The notes: generated from the letters alone by a model not told the origin. Counted from the first letter of the stretch, positions 8,510-16,320 are shown. The stretch: 46,082 bases of DNA from an uncultured Mucilaginibacter sp. (GCA_903887275.1 CAISPD010000089.1:1-46082); one strand, 5' to 3'. Numbers and translations are program-made.

Positions 8510-8517
8510 TATTTTTG
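8510..8517 (+). promoter_or_regulatory. -7 promoter element for the small T9SS-tail gene
   Basis: TATTTTTG matches TAnnTTTG and lies 16 nt before the ATG at 8534. Confidence 0.5.
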
Positions 8518-8533
8518 TAATATAAATCAACGC

Positions 8534-9025
8534 ATGAGGCTAATTTATACTTATAGATCTTCCTGGATAATATTGATCGTACTCGCGGTAACGGTTAATA
8601 TTGCCCTTGCAGGCGGGTATGCCTCCAGACATGTAGATACTATCCATAAGCTAACCCCTACAAAATCCTCTTATTTGCGCAATGGTTTGCACCTCTCGCT
8701 CCCGCCATTACGACCAGCAGTTGTTTCAGTCCAAAAAGTAAATGTTGCCCGAGCCGACGATAGGCTGTTGAACGATGTACAGGTTTTCCCTAATCCAATT
8801 ACCGATCAGATCAATATCAAGTATACACTTTCGAGAAACGCTATCGTAACAGTTAAAGTAATGGACGTTTTGGGTAATGATGTTATTACCCTCATCTCTC
8901 AACGGATCTCATCCGGCGAGCAAAACTTCAGCTACCCGCTGAACAACCGCTTACAGCGTGGATTTTATTTCATCCGTGTTGTAGCAGGCACCGAATCGGT
9001 GATCAAAAGGATATCCGTACTATAA
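8534..9025 (+). CDS. Small secreted protein with C-terminal T9SS type A sorting domain
   Basis: 163 residues. A signal peptide or membrane segment at about 10-27 ends near 'NIALAGG'. Residues 28-80 are a low-homology linker. From about residue 83 the C-terminal domain reads 'VFPNPITDQINIKY', then 'VKVMDVLGNDV', 'LQRGFYFIRVV' and a terminal 'VIKRISVL', the layout of type IX secretion sorting domains. Almost the entire mature protein is therefore the sorting tail, with no evident cargo domain. It may be a remnant of a larger surface protein or a small cell-surface peptide carrier. Confidence 0.8.
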   Translation: MRLIYTYRSSWIILIVLAVTVNIALAGGYASRHVDTIHKLTPTKSSYLRNGLHLSLPPLRPAVVSVQKVNVARADDRLLNDVQVFPNPITDQINIKYTLSRNAIVTVKVMDVLGNDVITLISQRISSGEQNFSYPLNNRLQRGFYFIRVVAGTESVIKRISVL

Positions 9026-9111
9026 ACGCTCCGCCAAAACTAAAAAACTCCAAACCGGCCAATTTTTCTCCAGTCACTTTTGCCATTTTTCATTAACGCT
9101 ATGCTAACAAC

Positions 9112-9153
9112 CAATGCCTAATGCTTAATGACTAATGCTTAATGACCAATCCC
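9112..9153. repeat. Heptamer-word repeat, six units
   Basis: Six consecutive 7-mers: CAATGCC, TAATGCT, TAATGAC, TAATGCT, TAATGAC, CAATCCC. The middle four form a perfect 14-bp tandem duplication (9119-9146). CAATGCC is the reverse complement of the GGCATTG units at 8282-8295, so the two loci share word types in opposite orientation. Confidence 0.8.
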
Positions 9154-9187
9154 CAAAATTTCCTAAATTTACTGCAAATACCCAGAA

Positions 9188-9799
9188 ATGAAGATCATCG
9201 CCATCGGTCGCAATTATGCCGAACATGCAAAGGAGCTGAACAACCCTGTACCTACAGTACCGGTAATATTTATGAAGCCGGATACAGCCCTGCTCCGCGA
9301 AAACAAAGCATTTTATCATCCTGATTTTTCGGAAGATATCCACCACGAAATTGAGATCGTATTAAAAGTTTGTAAAGAAGGGAAAAATATCAGCGAGAAA
9401 TTTGCATCTAACTATTATGACGAGATCGGTTTGGGAATTGATTTTACTGCCCGCGATATACAAAGCCGGCATAAAGAAAAGGGGCTTCCCTGGGAACTGG
9501 CAAAAGCTTTTGATGGTTCGGCACCTGTCAGCAATTTTATACTGAAATCGGAATTTGCGGATTTATACGATCTCAGTTTTAAACTGGATATCAATGGCGA
9601 ACTCCGACAGCAGGGAAATACCAAAGATCTGCTATTCTCTTTCGAGCGTATAATAACTTTTGTATCCCAATACATCACATTAAAAAAAGGCGACCTGATC
9701 TTTACAGGCACACCACAGGGTGTAGGTAAAGTAAATATAGGCGACCACCTGGAAGGATTCCTGGAAAACAAACGAATGCTCGATTTCTATGTTAAATAA
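9188..9799 (+). CDS. Fumarylacetoacetate hydrolase (FAH) family protein
   Basis: 203 residues, the compact form of the FAH family (FAHD1/YcgM-like). Metal-binding residues appear in 'HHEIEIVL' (paired Glu) and 'GIDFTARD' (Asp). The substrate region 'KAFDGSAPVS' and the C-terminal 'FTGTPQGVGKVNIGD' are standard family signatures. Members of this size act as acylpyruvate hydrolases or oxaloacetate decarboxylases in the cytoplasm; the substrate is not decided by the sequence. It is the first gene of a compact operon: the M23 peptidase starts 3 nt after its stop. A partial -7 element, TAAATTTA, lies at 9164-9171. Confidence 0.92.
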   Translation: MKIIAIGRNYAEHAKELNNPVPTVPVIFMKPDTALLRENKAFYHPDFSEDIHHEIEIVLKVCKEGKNISEKFASNYYDEIGLGIDFTARDIQSRHKEKGLPWELAKAFDGSAPVSNFILKSEFADLYDLSFKLDINGELRQQGNTKDLLFSFERIITFVSQYITLKKGDLIFTGTPQGVGKVNIGDHLEGFLENKRMLDFYVK

Positions 9800-9801
9800 G
9801 C

Positions 9802-11520
9802 ATGAGGCTTAAAACGTTTGTTTTATTTATCGTCTTTTCTGGTCTTCTGCTAAGTGGCATAGCTCAAAATATTGTAAAAACCCGCAGCTACCCAAAAAAC
9901 TTTTTCCGTTATCCGCTTGATCTGCCGCCCAGCACCGCCGGATCCTTTGGCGAATTACGGTCCAATCACTTTCATTCGGGCCTGGATTTTAAGACCAATG
10001 GCACCGTAGGCTTTCCTGTCCATGCCTCCGCCGATGGTTATGTGTCGCGTATCAAAGTTCAGTTTGGCGGCTTTGGCAATGCATTATACATTACTCATCC
10101 AAATGGCTTTACCACTGTATATGGCCATCTGCAACGCTTTGCTCCATCAATAGAAAAAGTCCTTCGTGAAAAACAGTACCAGCAACAAAGCTTTGAAGTG
10201 GACACCGATGTACCGGCATTTCAGCTAACAGTATGCCAGGGCGATGTAGTAGCCTGGTCGGGTAATGCAGGAGCATCGGAAGGGCCCCACCTCCATTTCG
10301 AGATCAGGGAAAGCCAAACCGAGGAAACCATCAACCCGCAATTATTTGGATTAACGATAAATGACCATGTTGCCCCTACACTTAGTGCCATTTGCGTTTA
10401 TCACATCGGCGACGAGCCTTTTAGTGAAAAAACTACAAGGCAATTTTTTCAGCTGAAAGGTGCGGCTGGCAATTACAGGCTGGCAAAACCACAGGTGATC
10501 AGCGTTAACGGTGCCACCGGCTTCGGTATAACTGCCACTGATATGAACAGCACATCGTTCAACCACAACGGCATTTATGCTATCGAACTTAAAGTTGATG
10601 GCCAGTTGGTTTATACTTTTGCTGTAGAAAGGTTTGCATTCAATCAAACTCATGCGATCAATGCCTATATCGATTATCCGGTTTTCCAGGCCTCACATCG
10701 GTTTATTCAAAAGTGCTTTATATTGCCTGGAAGTAAAATATCGCTATACCCTCAGTCTGTTGATCGGGGCATCATTAAATTTACAGATAATGCCGTCCAC
10801 GAGGTTGAATATGTCGTTAAGGATGTAGCTGGAAATCAAGCTACACTAAGTATCAAAGTAAAATCAAGCGCTGTTACAACATCGAAAATAGCTTCAAACG
10901 TAAGTACAGGTTTCTTTGCATACAGTAAACAAAATGAGTTTAGTAACGATAAAGTAAAAGTGATCATCCCGCCGGGGAATTTATATGATGATCTTAATTT
11001 TACCTATGCAACTTTGCCTGAGAAAAAAGGTACTTTCTCCGAGATTCACCGCATACATAACCGGATGACGCCTATTAATGACACCTTTGAACTTTGGATC
11101 AAACCCGATGCTTCCATAGGTCAATTAGCAGGCAAAGGGGTTATCATGAATACCGATGGCATTTGTGAGGGCGGAAACTTTGAAAATGGCTATATAAAAA
11201 CCAAAGTGCGAACCTTTGGCGATTATTATATCAGGCTTGATACCCTTGCCCCCACAATACACCCGATAAATATCAGAGATGGCGTTAATATGTCGGGTAT
11301 GAAACGACTATCGCTAAAAATAATGGATAACCTATCGGGTATTAAAAGCTATGTTGGTAAAATTGACGACAAATGGATTTTAATGGAATGGGACTACAAA
11401 ACCTACGTATTAAGCTATAACTTTGACCAGGCATTTGCCCATGGTCAGCATCATTTTGAATTGACCGTTACGGATAATAAAGATAACGTAAGCCACTATA
11501 CAGCAAACTTTAGCAGATAA
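9802..11520 (+). CDS. M23 family metallopeptidase (LytM-type), exported
   Basis: 572 residues. Signal peptide to about residue 22 ('LLLSGIAQ'). The LytM domain occupies about residues 45-180 with the zinc ligands H58-x3-D62 ('HSGLD') and H163-L-H165 ('GPHLHFEIR'), plus His109 in 'YGHL'. The remaining roughly 390 residues form beta-rich, Ig-like modules, with 'VDRGIIKFTDNAVHEVEY' near the middle and 'NLSGIKSYVGKIDDKWILME' near the C-terminus. The enzyme should cut peptidoglycan cross-bridges or stems in the periplasm. The large C-terminal extension is characteristic of Bacteroidota M23 proteins. BCP starts 1 nt after its stop, so translation is probably coupled. Confidence 0.92.
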   Translation: MRLKTFVLFIVFSGLLLSGIAQNIVKTRSYPKNFFRYPLDLPPSTAGSFGELRSNHFHSGLDFKTNGTVGFPVHASADGYVSRIKVQFGGFGNALYITHPNGFTTVYGHLQRFAPSIEKVLREKQYQQQSFEVDTDVPAFQLTVCQGDVVAWSGNAGASEGPHLHFEIRESQTEETINPQLFGLTINDHVAPTLSAICVYHIGDEPFSEKTTRQFFQLKGAAGNYRLAKPQVISVNGATGFGITATDMNSTSFNHNGIYAIELKVDGQLVYTFAVERFAFNQTHAINAYIDYPVFQASHRFIQKCFILPGSKISLYPQSVDRGIIKFTDNAVHEVEYVVKDVAGNQATLSIKVKSSAVTTSKIASNVSTGFFAYSKQNEFSNDKVKVIIPPGNLYDDLNFTYATLPEKKGTFSEIHRIHNRMTPINDTFELWIKPDASIGQLAGKGVIMNTDGICEGGNFENGYIKTKVRTFGDYYIRLDTLAPTIHPINIRDGVNMSGMKRLSLKIMDNLSGIKSYVGKIDDKWILMEWDYKTYVLSYNFDQAFAHGQHHFELTVTDNKDNVSHYTANFSR

Positions 11521-11521
11521 T

Positions 11522-11983
11522 ATGAGCACATTAAAAGCAGGCGATAAAGCCCCGGATTTTACAGCAACCGATCAAAACGGCGAAAAAATTTCATTATCAG
11601 ATTTCAAGGGTAAAACCTTGATCCTGTATTTTTATCCGCAGGATAATACCCCTACCTGTACCAAAGAAGCCTGCAATTTCAGAGATAATTACCAGTCGCT
11701 TGCAGCCAGGGGTTTACAGGTAGTAGGGGTAAGTTTTGATACCGAAAAGTCGCATCAGAAATTCATCAATAAATACCAGCTCCCCTTTCCGCTCATCGCC
11801 GATCCTGATAAAAAGATCATAGAATCCTACGGCGTTTGGGGCGAAAAAAAGCTTTATGGCAAGGTATATATGGGCACGTTGCGCACTACATTTATTATTG
11901 ATGCAGCAGGAATTATCCAGCATATCATTGAAAAAGTTGACAGCAACAAGGCTTCGCAACAGGTACTCGATTTAATAAAATAA
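11522..11983 (+). CDS. bcp: Thioredoxin-dependent thiol peroxidase (BCP-type peroxiredoxin)
   Basis: 153 residues, the normal BCP length. The peroxidatic Cys46 lies in 'DNTPTCTKEAC' and the resolving Cys51 five residues later, the atypical 2-Cys BCP arrangement. The usual 'TPGCT' is 'TPTCT' here. No signal peptide, so it reduces hydroperoxides in the cytoplasm using thioredoxin. It is the last gene of the FAH-M23-BCP operon. It ends 41 nt before the sigma-factor gene, with no strong terminator between. Confidence 0.95.
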   Translation: MSTLKAGDKAPDFTATDQNGEKISLSDFKGKTLILYFYPQDNTPTCTKEACNFRDNYQSLAARGLQVVGVSFDTEKSHQKFINKYQLPFPLIADPDKKIIESYGVWGEKKLYGKVYMGTLRTTFIIDAAGIIQHIIEKVDSNKASQQVLDLIK

Positions 11984-12024
11984 TCACTATTTTCGCAATA
12001 AAGGCAGAAACCAAAATTCGATTC

Positions 12025-12579
12025 ATGGCGGTACAGGTTGAAGACGCAGAAATACTACGCAAGTTTCAAGACGAAAAAACGCGAAACGAAGCGTTTAACC
12101 TTTTACTAAAAAAATACCAGCAGAAAATTTATTGGCATATCAGGCGAATGGTCATTGACCATGACGATGCCGACGATATTGCGCAGGATACATTTGTAAA
12201 AGTCTGGAAAAACCTTCCCGGTTTTCGCAGCGACGCCCAGCTGTATACCTGGATGTACCGCATAGCCACCAATGAATGTATCACCTTTCTGAATAAGAAA
12301 AAACAAAAAAATAACATACCATTAGATGATGTTGCTTATGAACTGGCGGATACCCTGGCCGATTCAACTTACTTTAATGGTGATAAAGCGCAATTGAAAT
12401 TACAACAGGCTATTTTAACCCTGCCCGAAAAACAACGTTTGGTTTTCAATATGAAATATTATGACGACCTGAAGTACGAAGAAATTTCGGATGTGCTTGG
12501 CACCAGCGTGGGGGCATTAAAGGCTTCGTTTCACCTTGCGGTTAAGAAGATAGAGACATTTTTATTGTCAAATGATTAA
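12025..12579 (+). CDS. ECF-type RNA polymerase sigma-70 family factor
   Basis: 184 residues. Region 2 (about 20-95) includes 'DADDIAQDTFVKVWKNL' and 'YTWMYRIATNECITFLNKKK' for core and -10 binding. Region 4 (about 130-182) includes 'LPEKQRLVFNMKYYDDLKYEEIS' and a helix-turn-helix 'SVGALKASFHLAVKKIE'. It lacks regions 1 and 3, as ECF factors do. Two envelope-type genes follow and look like its partners. A near match to the -7 element (TATTTTCG, 11988-11995) precedes it. The regulon is unknown. Confidence 0.93.
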   Translation: MAVQVEDAEILRKFQDEKTRNEAFNLLLKKYQQKIYWHIRRMVIDHDDADDIAQDTFVKVWKNLPGFRSDAQLYTWMYRIATNECITFLNKKKQKNNIPLDDVAYELADTLADSTYFNGDKAQLKLQQAILTLPEKQRLVFNMKYYDDLKYEEISDVLGTSVGALKASFHLAVKKIETFLLSND

Positions 12580-12631
12580 TATTTTAAATTTAGTTTAAAC
12601 CATTGAGCTATAATTTCATCTATATAGAGAT

Positions 12632-13558
12632 ATGAAAAGGGATAGAGGCAACAGGGAATGGCTAAATGAATATATGTCACTTAAACAGGTAAACCCAGAT
12701 AACCCGTTTATAGTGCCCGAAGGCTATTTTGATAGCCTTAGTGGAACTATTTTGTCAAAAATTACACTCGAAGAAGCAGCAGGCAATAAGCAGGAAACAG
12801 GCTTTACCGTGCCCGAAAACTATTTTACTGAACTTGGTGAACAAATTAATGCGCAGATCGGCATAGCAAGTGCGACAGATAAAGAAGCACCGGGCTTTAC
12901 CGTGCCGGATAGCTATTTTAATGAGCTGACGGATCAAATTACCGCAAGGATCTGTGTTGAAGAAGCTCTAAATAAAGAAGATACCAGTTTTGCTGTTCCT
13001 TATGGGTATTTCGATGAACTTTCTGCGAATATTACAGCGAGGATAAATATTGAACAATCGGCCGACAAGGACCAACCCGGTTTTGCTGTTCCTGCCGATT
13101 ATTTTGAAAACCTGCAGCAACAGATTCAAAGTCGCATTAAGGTAGAAGAGGCCCTGAGCACACCTGCCGGCACGCTTACTGTTCCGGAAAATTATTTCGA
13201 CAGGCTTACAGAAAACATCCTCGCGAAAACGGTTAAACAGGAAAAGAAAGAAACCGGTGGTGCAATTATCCGAAAATTCATTGCAACGAGTGCTGTTAAA
13301 TATGCCACGGCAGCTTGTTTGGTTATAGCTATTGGTGGTGCCTTATTTTTAAACCGAAGCGCCGATCCGGATGCCGTTCATAAAGACTCGTTCTTACATA
13401 AATCATTGGCCTCGATACCGGTTGATGACATCCAGAACTACCTGCAATTACACCTGGATGGTAATGATACCCGCACATTGATGGACGAAACAAAACCAGC
13501 CGACGCCGAAAATTTAAATATCGATTTACAACAAGCTTTAGATTCTGCCAGCCAATAA
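12632..13558 (+). CDS. Putative anti-sigma-like membrane protein with six 31-residue repeats
   Basis: 308 residues. Six tandem modules carry the core VPxxYFxxL, with the VP pair at residues 28, 60, 91, 122, 153 and 184, that is, every 31-32 residues. Each continues with an Ile/Arg-rich amphipathic helix such as 'QITARI' and an acidic segment 'EEAL'. After the repeats comes one transmembrane helix (about 221-240) and an external tail of about 65 residues. The position right after an ECF sigma gene and the N-in single-span topology argue for an anti-sigma or sigma-associated role; this is inference, since no zinc anti-sigma motif (HxxxCxxC) is present. A single VPxGYFxxL motif is common near the N-terminus of Bacteroidota proteins in this genomic position, but six copies are unusual. 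Confidence 0.75.
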   Translation: MKRDRGNREWLNEYMSLKQVNPDNPFIVPEGYFDSLSGTILSKITLEEAAGNKQETGFTVPENYFTELGEQINAQIGIASATDKEAPGFTVPDSYFNELTDQITARICVEEALNKEDTSFAVPYGYFDELSANITARINIEQSADKDQPGFAVPADYFENLQQQIQSRIKVEEALSTPAGTLTVPENYFDRLTENILAKTVKQEKKETGGAIIRKFIATSAVKYATAACLVIAIGGALFLNRSADPDAVHKDSFLHKSLASIPVDDIQNYLQLHLDGNDTRTLMDETKPADAENLNIDLQQALDSASQ

Positions 13559-13559
13559 A

Positions 13560-14057
13560 ATGTATAACACCTGCCGTCATATCTTTATTTTATTTTTGTT
13601 GCTGGCATGTGGCATTAAAGGCTTTGGCCAACTTCGGCCGATAATCAGGCGCCCCGGCGTTGAAAAACGTATCCTCAGAGAAACTGCTATTGAGCGTGTT
13701 GAAAGAGTAAAAGAACGTTACATCAACCAGCGCCTGGAATTGAAAAGTGATGAATCGGAAAAATTTTGGCCCGTGTATCGTCGCTACCAGGCTGAAATTA
13801 CTGCGATCAGAGTTAAAAGGCGCCTTAATTCATCTGCTGCCGAACCCGATGGTGCAGAACAAATTCAAAATGAGTTGAATTTTGAATCGGATCTGGTCAA
13901 CGTCCGTAAGAAATACACTTCCGAGTTTTTGAAATTTTTACCTGCCGAAAAAGTAAGTGCTCTATTTAAAGCCGAGCGCGAATTTAATGACGAACTTATT
14001 CGCCAGTTACGCGAACGGAACCAGGCGAACAGCGCACCCGGTAAATTACCTACTTAA
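13560..14057 (+). CDS. Exported Spy/CpxP-like helical protein
   Basis: 165 residues. Signal peptide (hydrophobic about 8-20, cleavage near 'KGFGQ'). The mature part is charged and almost entirely helical, with 'LELKSDESEKFWPVYRRYQAEI' in the middle and 'LPAEKVSALFKAEREFNDELI' near the end, similar in pattern to LTxxQ-repeat chaperone-like proteins of the Spy/CpxP group. It starts 1 nt after the stop of the repeat protein and completes a sigma / membrane protein / periplasmic helical protein operon, an envelope-stress-like layout. The function in stress sensing is inferred. Confidence 0.75.
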   Translation: MYNTCRHIFILFLLLACGIKGFGQLRPIIRRPGVEKRILRETAIERVERVKERYINQRLELKSDESEKFWPVYRRYQAEITAIRVKRRLNSSAAEPDGAEQIQNELNFESDLVNVRKKYTSEFLKFLPAEKVSALFKAEREFNDELIRQLRERNQANSAPGKLPT

Positions 14058-14087
14058 CAGGTAATTTCTGTTAAACCTGTTATTTTT
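14056..14087 (+). terminator. Terminator of the sigma-factor operon
   Basis: AACAGGT (14056-14062) and ACCTGTT (14075-14081) form a 7-bp stem with a 12-nt loop, followed by ATTTTT. The stem begins within the stop codon of the preceding gene. Confidence 0.5.
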
Positions 14088-14157
14088 CGTTAAAATTCCC
14101 CAATTTCGAAGCATTTATAAGTAAAGCCTAAAAATTTCGTTTTCGTACACCTCAAAT

Positions 14158-15354
14158 ATGCATACGCTCCGCCAGCTGTTTTTAGCGCACAATGCACAAA
14201 CCACCGACTTTCCGTTATTGCTGGAGTTTGAACGCGCGGAGGGGGTTTACCTGTACGATAATAATAACAAACCATTTCTCGACCTTATTTCAGGTATTGG
14301 TGTAAGTAATCTGGGGCATGGAAACGCCCGGGTGATACAAGCTATCAAAGACCAGGCAGAAAAATACATGCACCTGATGGTTTATGGCGAATATGTGCAA
14401 AGTCCGCAGGTTAAGTTTGCCGAAAAACTGGTTGCTGTTTTACCTGAAACTTTAAACTCGGTATATTTTGTAAGTTCAGGGTCAGAAGCACTTGAAGGTG
14501 CTTTAAAACTGGCAAAGAGATATACCGGGAGAACCGGAATTGTTGCTTTCTACAACTCCTACCATGGCAGTACCCATGGCGCATTGAGCGTAATGGGTAA
14601 TGAAGAATTTAAACAAGCTTACCGTCCTTTACTACCCGGAATTAATTTTATCCGATTTAATGAACCTGACGACTTAATTTATATTACCAGCGAAACAGCT
14701 TGTGTTGTTGTTGAAACTGTACAGGGCGAAGCTGGCATACGGGTTCCGGATAGGTTGTACCTGCAAGCCCTGCGAGAACGCTGCACTGAAACGGGCACAT
14801 TATTGATACTGGATGAGATACAGGCAGCACTTGGACGTACGGGCAAGCTTTTTGCTTTTGAACATTTTGGGATCGTTCCGGATATTTTGTTAATGGCGAA
14901 GGCTTTGGGTGGCGGCATGCCAATAGGTGCCTTCATCGCTTCAAAAACAATCATGGCTGCACTAAAAGAAAAGCCCATATTGGGGCATATTACAACTTTT
15001 GGTGGTCACCCGGTTTGTTGCGCAGCCGGACTGGCAGCGTTGGAGGTATTACTTGAAGAAGAGCTTATCGCAGCGGTAGCGCGTAAATCAGACCTATTCA
15101 GGGAATTGCTCGTACATCCCGGGATCAAAGAAGTTCGGGGTAAAGGGCTGATGCTTGCCATTGAACTGGAGAGCTTCGAATTCAATAAAAAAGTGATCGA
15201 TCATTGTATTCAAAATGGTGTTATAACTGATTGGTTCCTTCATTGCAGCAACTCGATGCGTATTGCTCCCCCACTGATCATTACTGAGGAACAGATTCGT
15301 TTTGCCTGCCACGTTATTCTGGATGCAATTGACAAAACGGCTAAAAACAAATAA
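14158..15354 (+). CDS. Class III (acetylornithine/omega-type) aminotransferase
   Basis: 398 residues, fold-type I PLP enzyme. The Schiff-base Lys248 lies in 'LLMAKALGGGMPIG', Asp219 in 'LILDEIQAALGRTG' binds the pyridine nitrogen, and 'VSSGSEALEGA' (about 105-115) binds phosphate. It resembles acetylornithine/succinyldiaminopimelate-type transaminases, but there are no arginine-biosynthesis genes next to it, so the substrate is left open. Cytoplasmic. It stands alone and ends in a stem-loop at 15353-15373. Confidence 0.9.
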   Translation: MHTLRQLFLAHNAQTTDFPLLLEFERAEGVYLYDNNNKPFLDLISGIGVSNLGHGNARVIQAIKDQAEKYMHLMVYGEYVQSPQVKFAEKLVAVLPETLNSVYFVSSGSEALEGALKLAKRYTGRTGIVAFYNSYHGSTHGALSVMGNEEFKQAYRPLLPGINFIRFNEPDDLIYITSETACVVVETVQGEAGIRVPDRLYLQALRERCTETGTLLILDEIQAALGRTGKLFAFEHFGIVPDILLMAKALGGGMPIGAFIASKTIMAALKEKPILGHITTFGGHPVCCAAGLAALEVLLEEELIAAVARKSDLFRELLVHPGIKEVRGKGLMLAIELESFEFNKKVIDHCIQNGVITDWFLHCSNSMRIAPPLIITEEQIRFACHVILDAIDKTAKNK

Positions 15355-15437
15355 AGAGGACCGAGCCCTCTTTACCTAACTTTTAACTGATCTTATTGCC
15401 GTAATAAAGAACGATTTTGTATTGCCCGGCTATTAAC
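15342..15437 (-). ncRNA. Candidate small RNA, about 95 nt
   Basis: On the minus strand a promoter-like site, ATTG-18 nt-TACCTTTG (15471-15442), is followed about 65 nt later by a stem-loop, AAAGAGG (15373-15367) pairing with CCTCTTT (15359-15353), and then a T-rich run (15352-15342). Between them there is no ORF of note. A small stem, TTATT/AATAA around ACGGC, is visible. The transcript would end antisense to the last codons of the aminotransferase gene. The start is estimated from the usual promoter distance. Inference only; no known RNA family is recognised. Confidence 0.35.
15353..15373. terminator. Stem-loop terminator after the aminotransferase gene, possibly bidirectional
   Basis: AAAGAGG (15353-15359) and CCTCTTT (15367-15373) form a 7-bp stem that overlaps the aminotransferase stop codon. 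On the minus strand it is followed by a T-rich run, so it could serve a leftward transcript at least as well. Confidence 0.5.
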
Positions 15438-15441
15438 GCCG

Positions 15442-15471
15442 CAAAGGTAGACAGGCTAATGTAAAGTCAAT
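15442..15471 (-). promoter_or_regulatory. Complete Bacteroidota-type promoter facing left
   Basis: On the minus strand, TTG at 15470-15468 is followed by an 18-nt spacer and TACCTTTG at 15449-15442, an exact TAnnTTTG. It is the best-spaced -33/-7 pair I found in the window. No protein gene lies downstream on that strand for more than 1 kb. Confidence 0.5.
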
Positions 15472-15577
15472 GTTATGATTTGGTAGCCAAAAAATACAGC
15501 TTTTAAATCCTTCTGGCCGACCATAAAACTTAACCTACATGATGAAATCGGCAGAAAAAAAGGAGGTGAGCGTAAAA

Positions 15578-15607
15578 ATGAATTTTCATATCAGAAAAAA
15601 AGGGTAG
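15578..15607 (+). other. Nine-codon ORF with strong Shine-Dalgarno sequence
   Basis: AAAGGAGGTGA, an 11-nt complement of the 16S anti-SD, lies 8 nt before an ATG that opens MNFHIRKKG and a TAG stop. The stop lies inside the left arm of the terminator hairpin at 15602-15625. No plus-strand gene follows, so it is not an obvious attenuator leader for a downstream gene. It could be a leader-like peptide on a short transcript, or a regulatory RNA that presents an SD. Translation is unproven. Confidence 0.3.
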
Positions 15608-15631
15608 CCCGATCACAGGCTACCCTTTTTT
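15602..15631. terminator. Strong bidirectional rho-independent terminator
   Basis: GGGTAGCC (15602-15609) and GGCTACCC (15618-15625) form a perfect 8-bp stem with an 8-nt loop, flanked by seven A on the left and six T on the right. It terminates the GMC/subunit-3 operon arriving on the minus strand (stop at 15633) and any plus-strand transcript from 15500 onward. Confidence 0.85.
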
Positions 15632-15632
15632 A

Positions 15633-16310
15633 TTAGCTTTTGCTGTCAAAGCTGATACACTCTTTAAGCTCTTTTTCGGTATAGGCCAGGTTGTATTGTT
15701 TCAATACATCATCCGGCACGCCGTTCCATTGGTTTGGCCGGTTACCCTGATAACCAATATCTTTTATCCCGATCTCGGAAGTATAAAACCCGGTTATTGT
15801 CAGGTTACGCATTAAGGTAAAAAATGCCACGCCCTGTTTCATAGTTGGTTTAGCTTTTTTGGGATAGGCGATATCGTCTACAACCTCGATTTGTTGGGTA
15901 TGATCGCAATCCTTAAAAGTTTTTTCAAAGCGTTTCAGGCATTGCAGGTCAAGCCAGCGCAACCCGCCTTTCATTGGCACCTGATGCTCGGGCATATCTT
16001 TTACTATAAACTCTATAAAATCCGCCACTTTCGCGTCCGATGCACTGCCGCTCACTTCATCTTTAGGGATAATGATATCGCCCAAAATTGTTATTGTGGC
16101 GAATTCATGGTCGGTAAAGAATTTAGGCTCCTGGAGTAATTTCTTATCAGCTGCCTTTTCCTCAACCATACGTTCCGGGTGGTCCTGATCAGGATTAGCG
16201 GCAGTTTCGGATGCTGTATCTTTACTGGCGGGTGTTTTACAAGCATCAACCAAAACCGCAGCCGACAAGCCGCCTACCACCAATGCTCTTAATGAATCTC
16301 TTCTGTTCAT
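15633..16310 (-). CDS. Gluconate 2-dehydrogenase subunit 3-like protein
   Basis: 225 residues. The N-terminus 'MNRRDSLRALVVGGLSAAVLVDAC' combines a twin-arginine-like RR motif with a lipobox-like 'VDAC', so it may be exported by Tat and perhaps lipidated at Cys24. After an Ala/Asp/Glu-rich linker, residues about 60-215 show the subunit-3 pattern: 'FFTDHEFATITILGDIIIPKDE' near the start and 'FFTLMRNLTITGFYTSEIG' near the end. This is the small partner subunit of membrane-bound GMC dehydrogenases. It starts 10 nt after the GMC gene stop, so the two form one operon. Confidence 0.88.
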   Translation of the reverse strand: MNRRDSLRALVVGGLSAAVLVDACKTPASKDTASETAANPDQDHPERMVEEKAADKKLLQEPKFFTDHEFATITILGDIIIPKDEVSGSASDAKVADFIEFIVKDMPEHQVPMKGGLRWLDLQCLKRFEKTFKDCDHTQQIEVVDDIAYPKKAKPTMKQGVAFFTLMRNLTITGFYTSEIGIKDIGYQGNRPNQWNGVPDDVLKQYNLAYTEKELKECISFDSKS

Positions 16311-16320
16311 AATAAAAAGA

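Noticed and set aside
15472..15482. TATGATTTG on the plus strand as promoter for the nine-codon ORF
   Set aside because: Three bases separate TA and TTTG instead of two and no -33 TTG is at the right distance, so it was not called.
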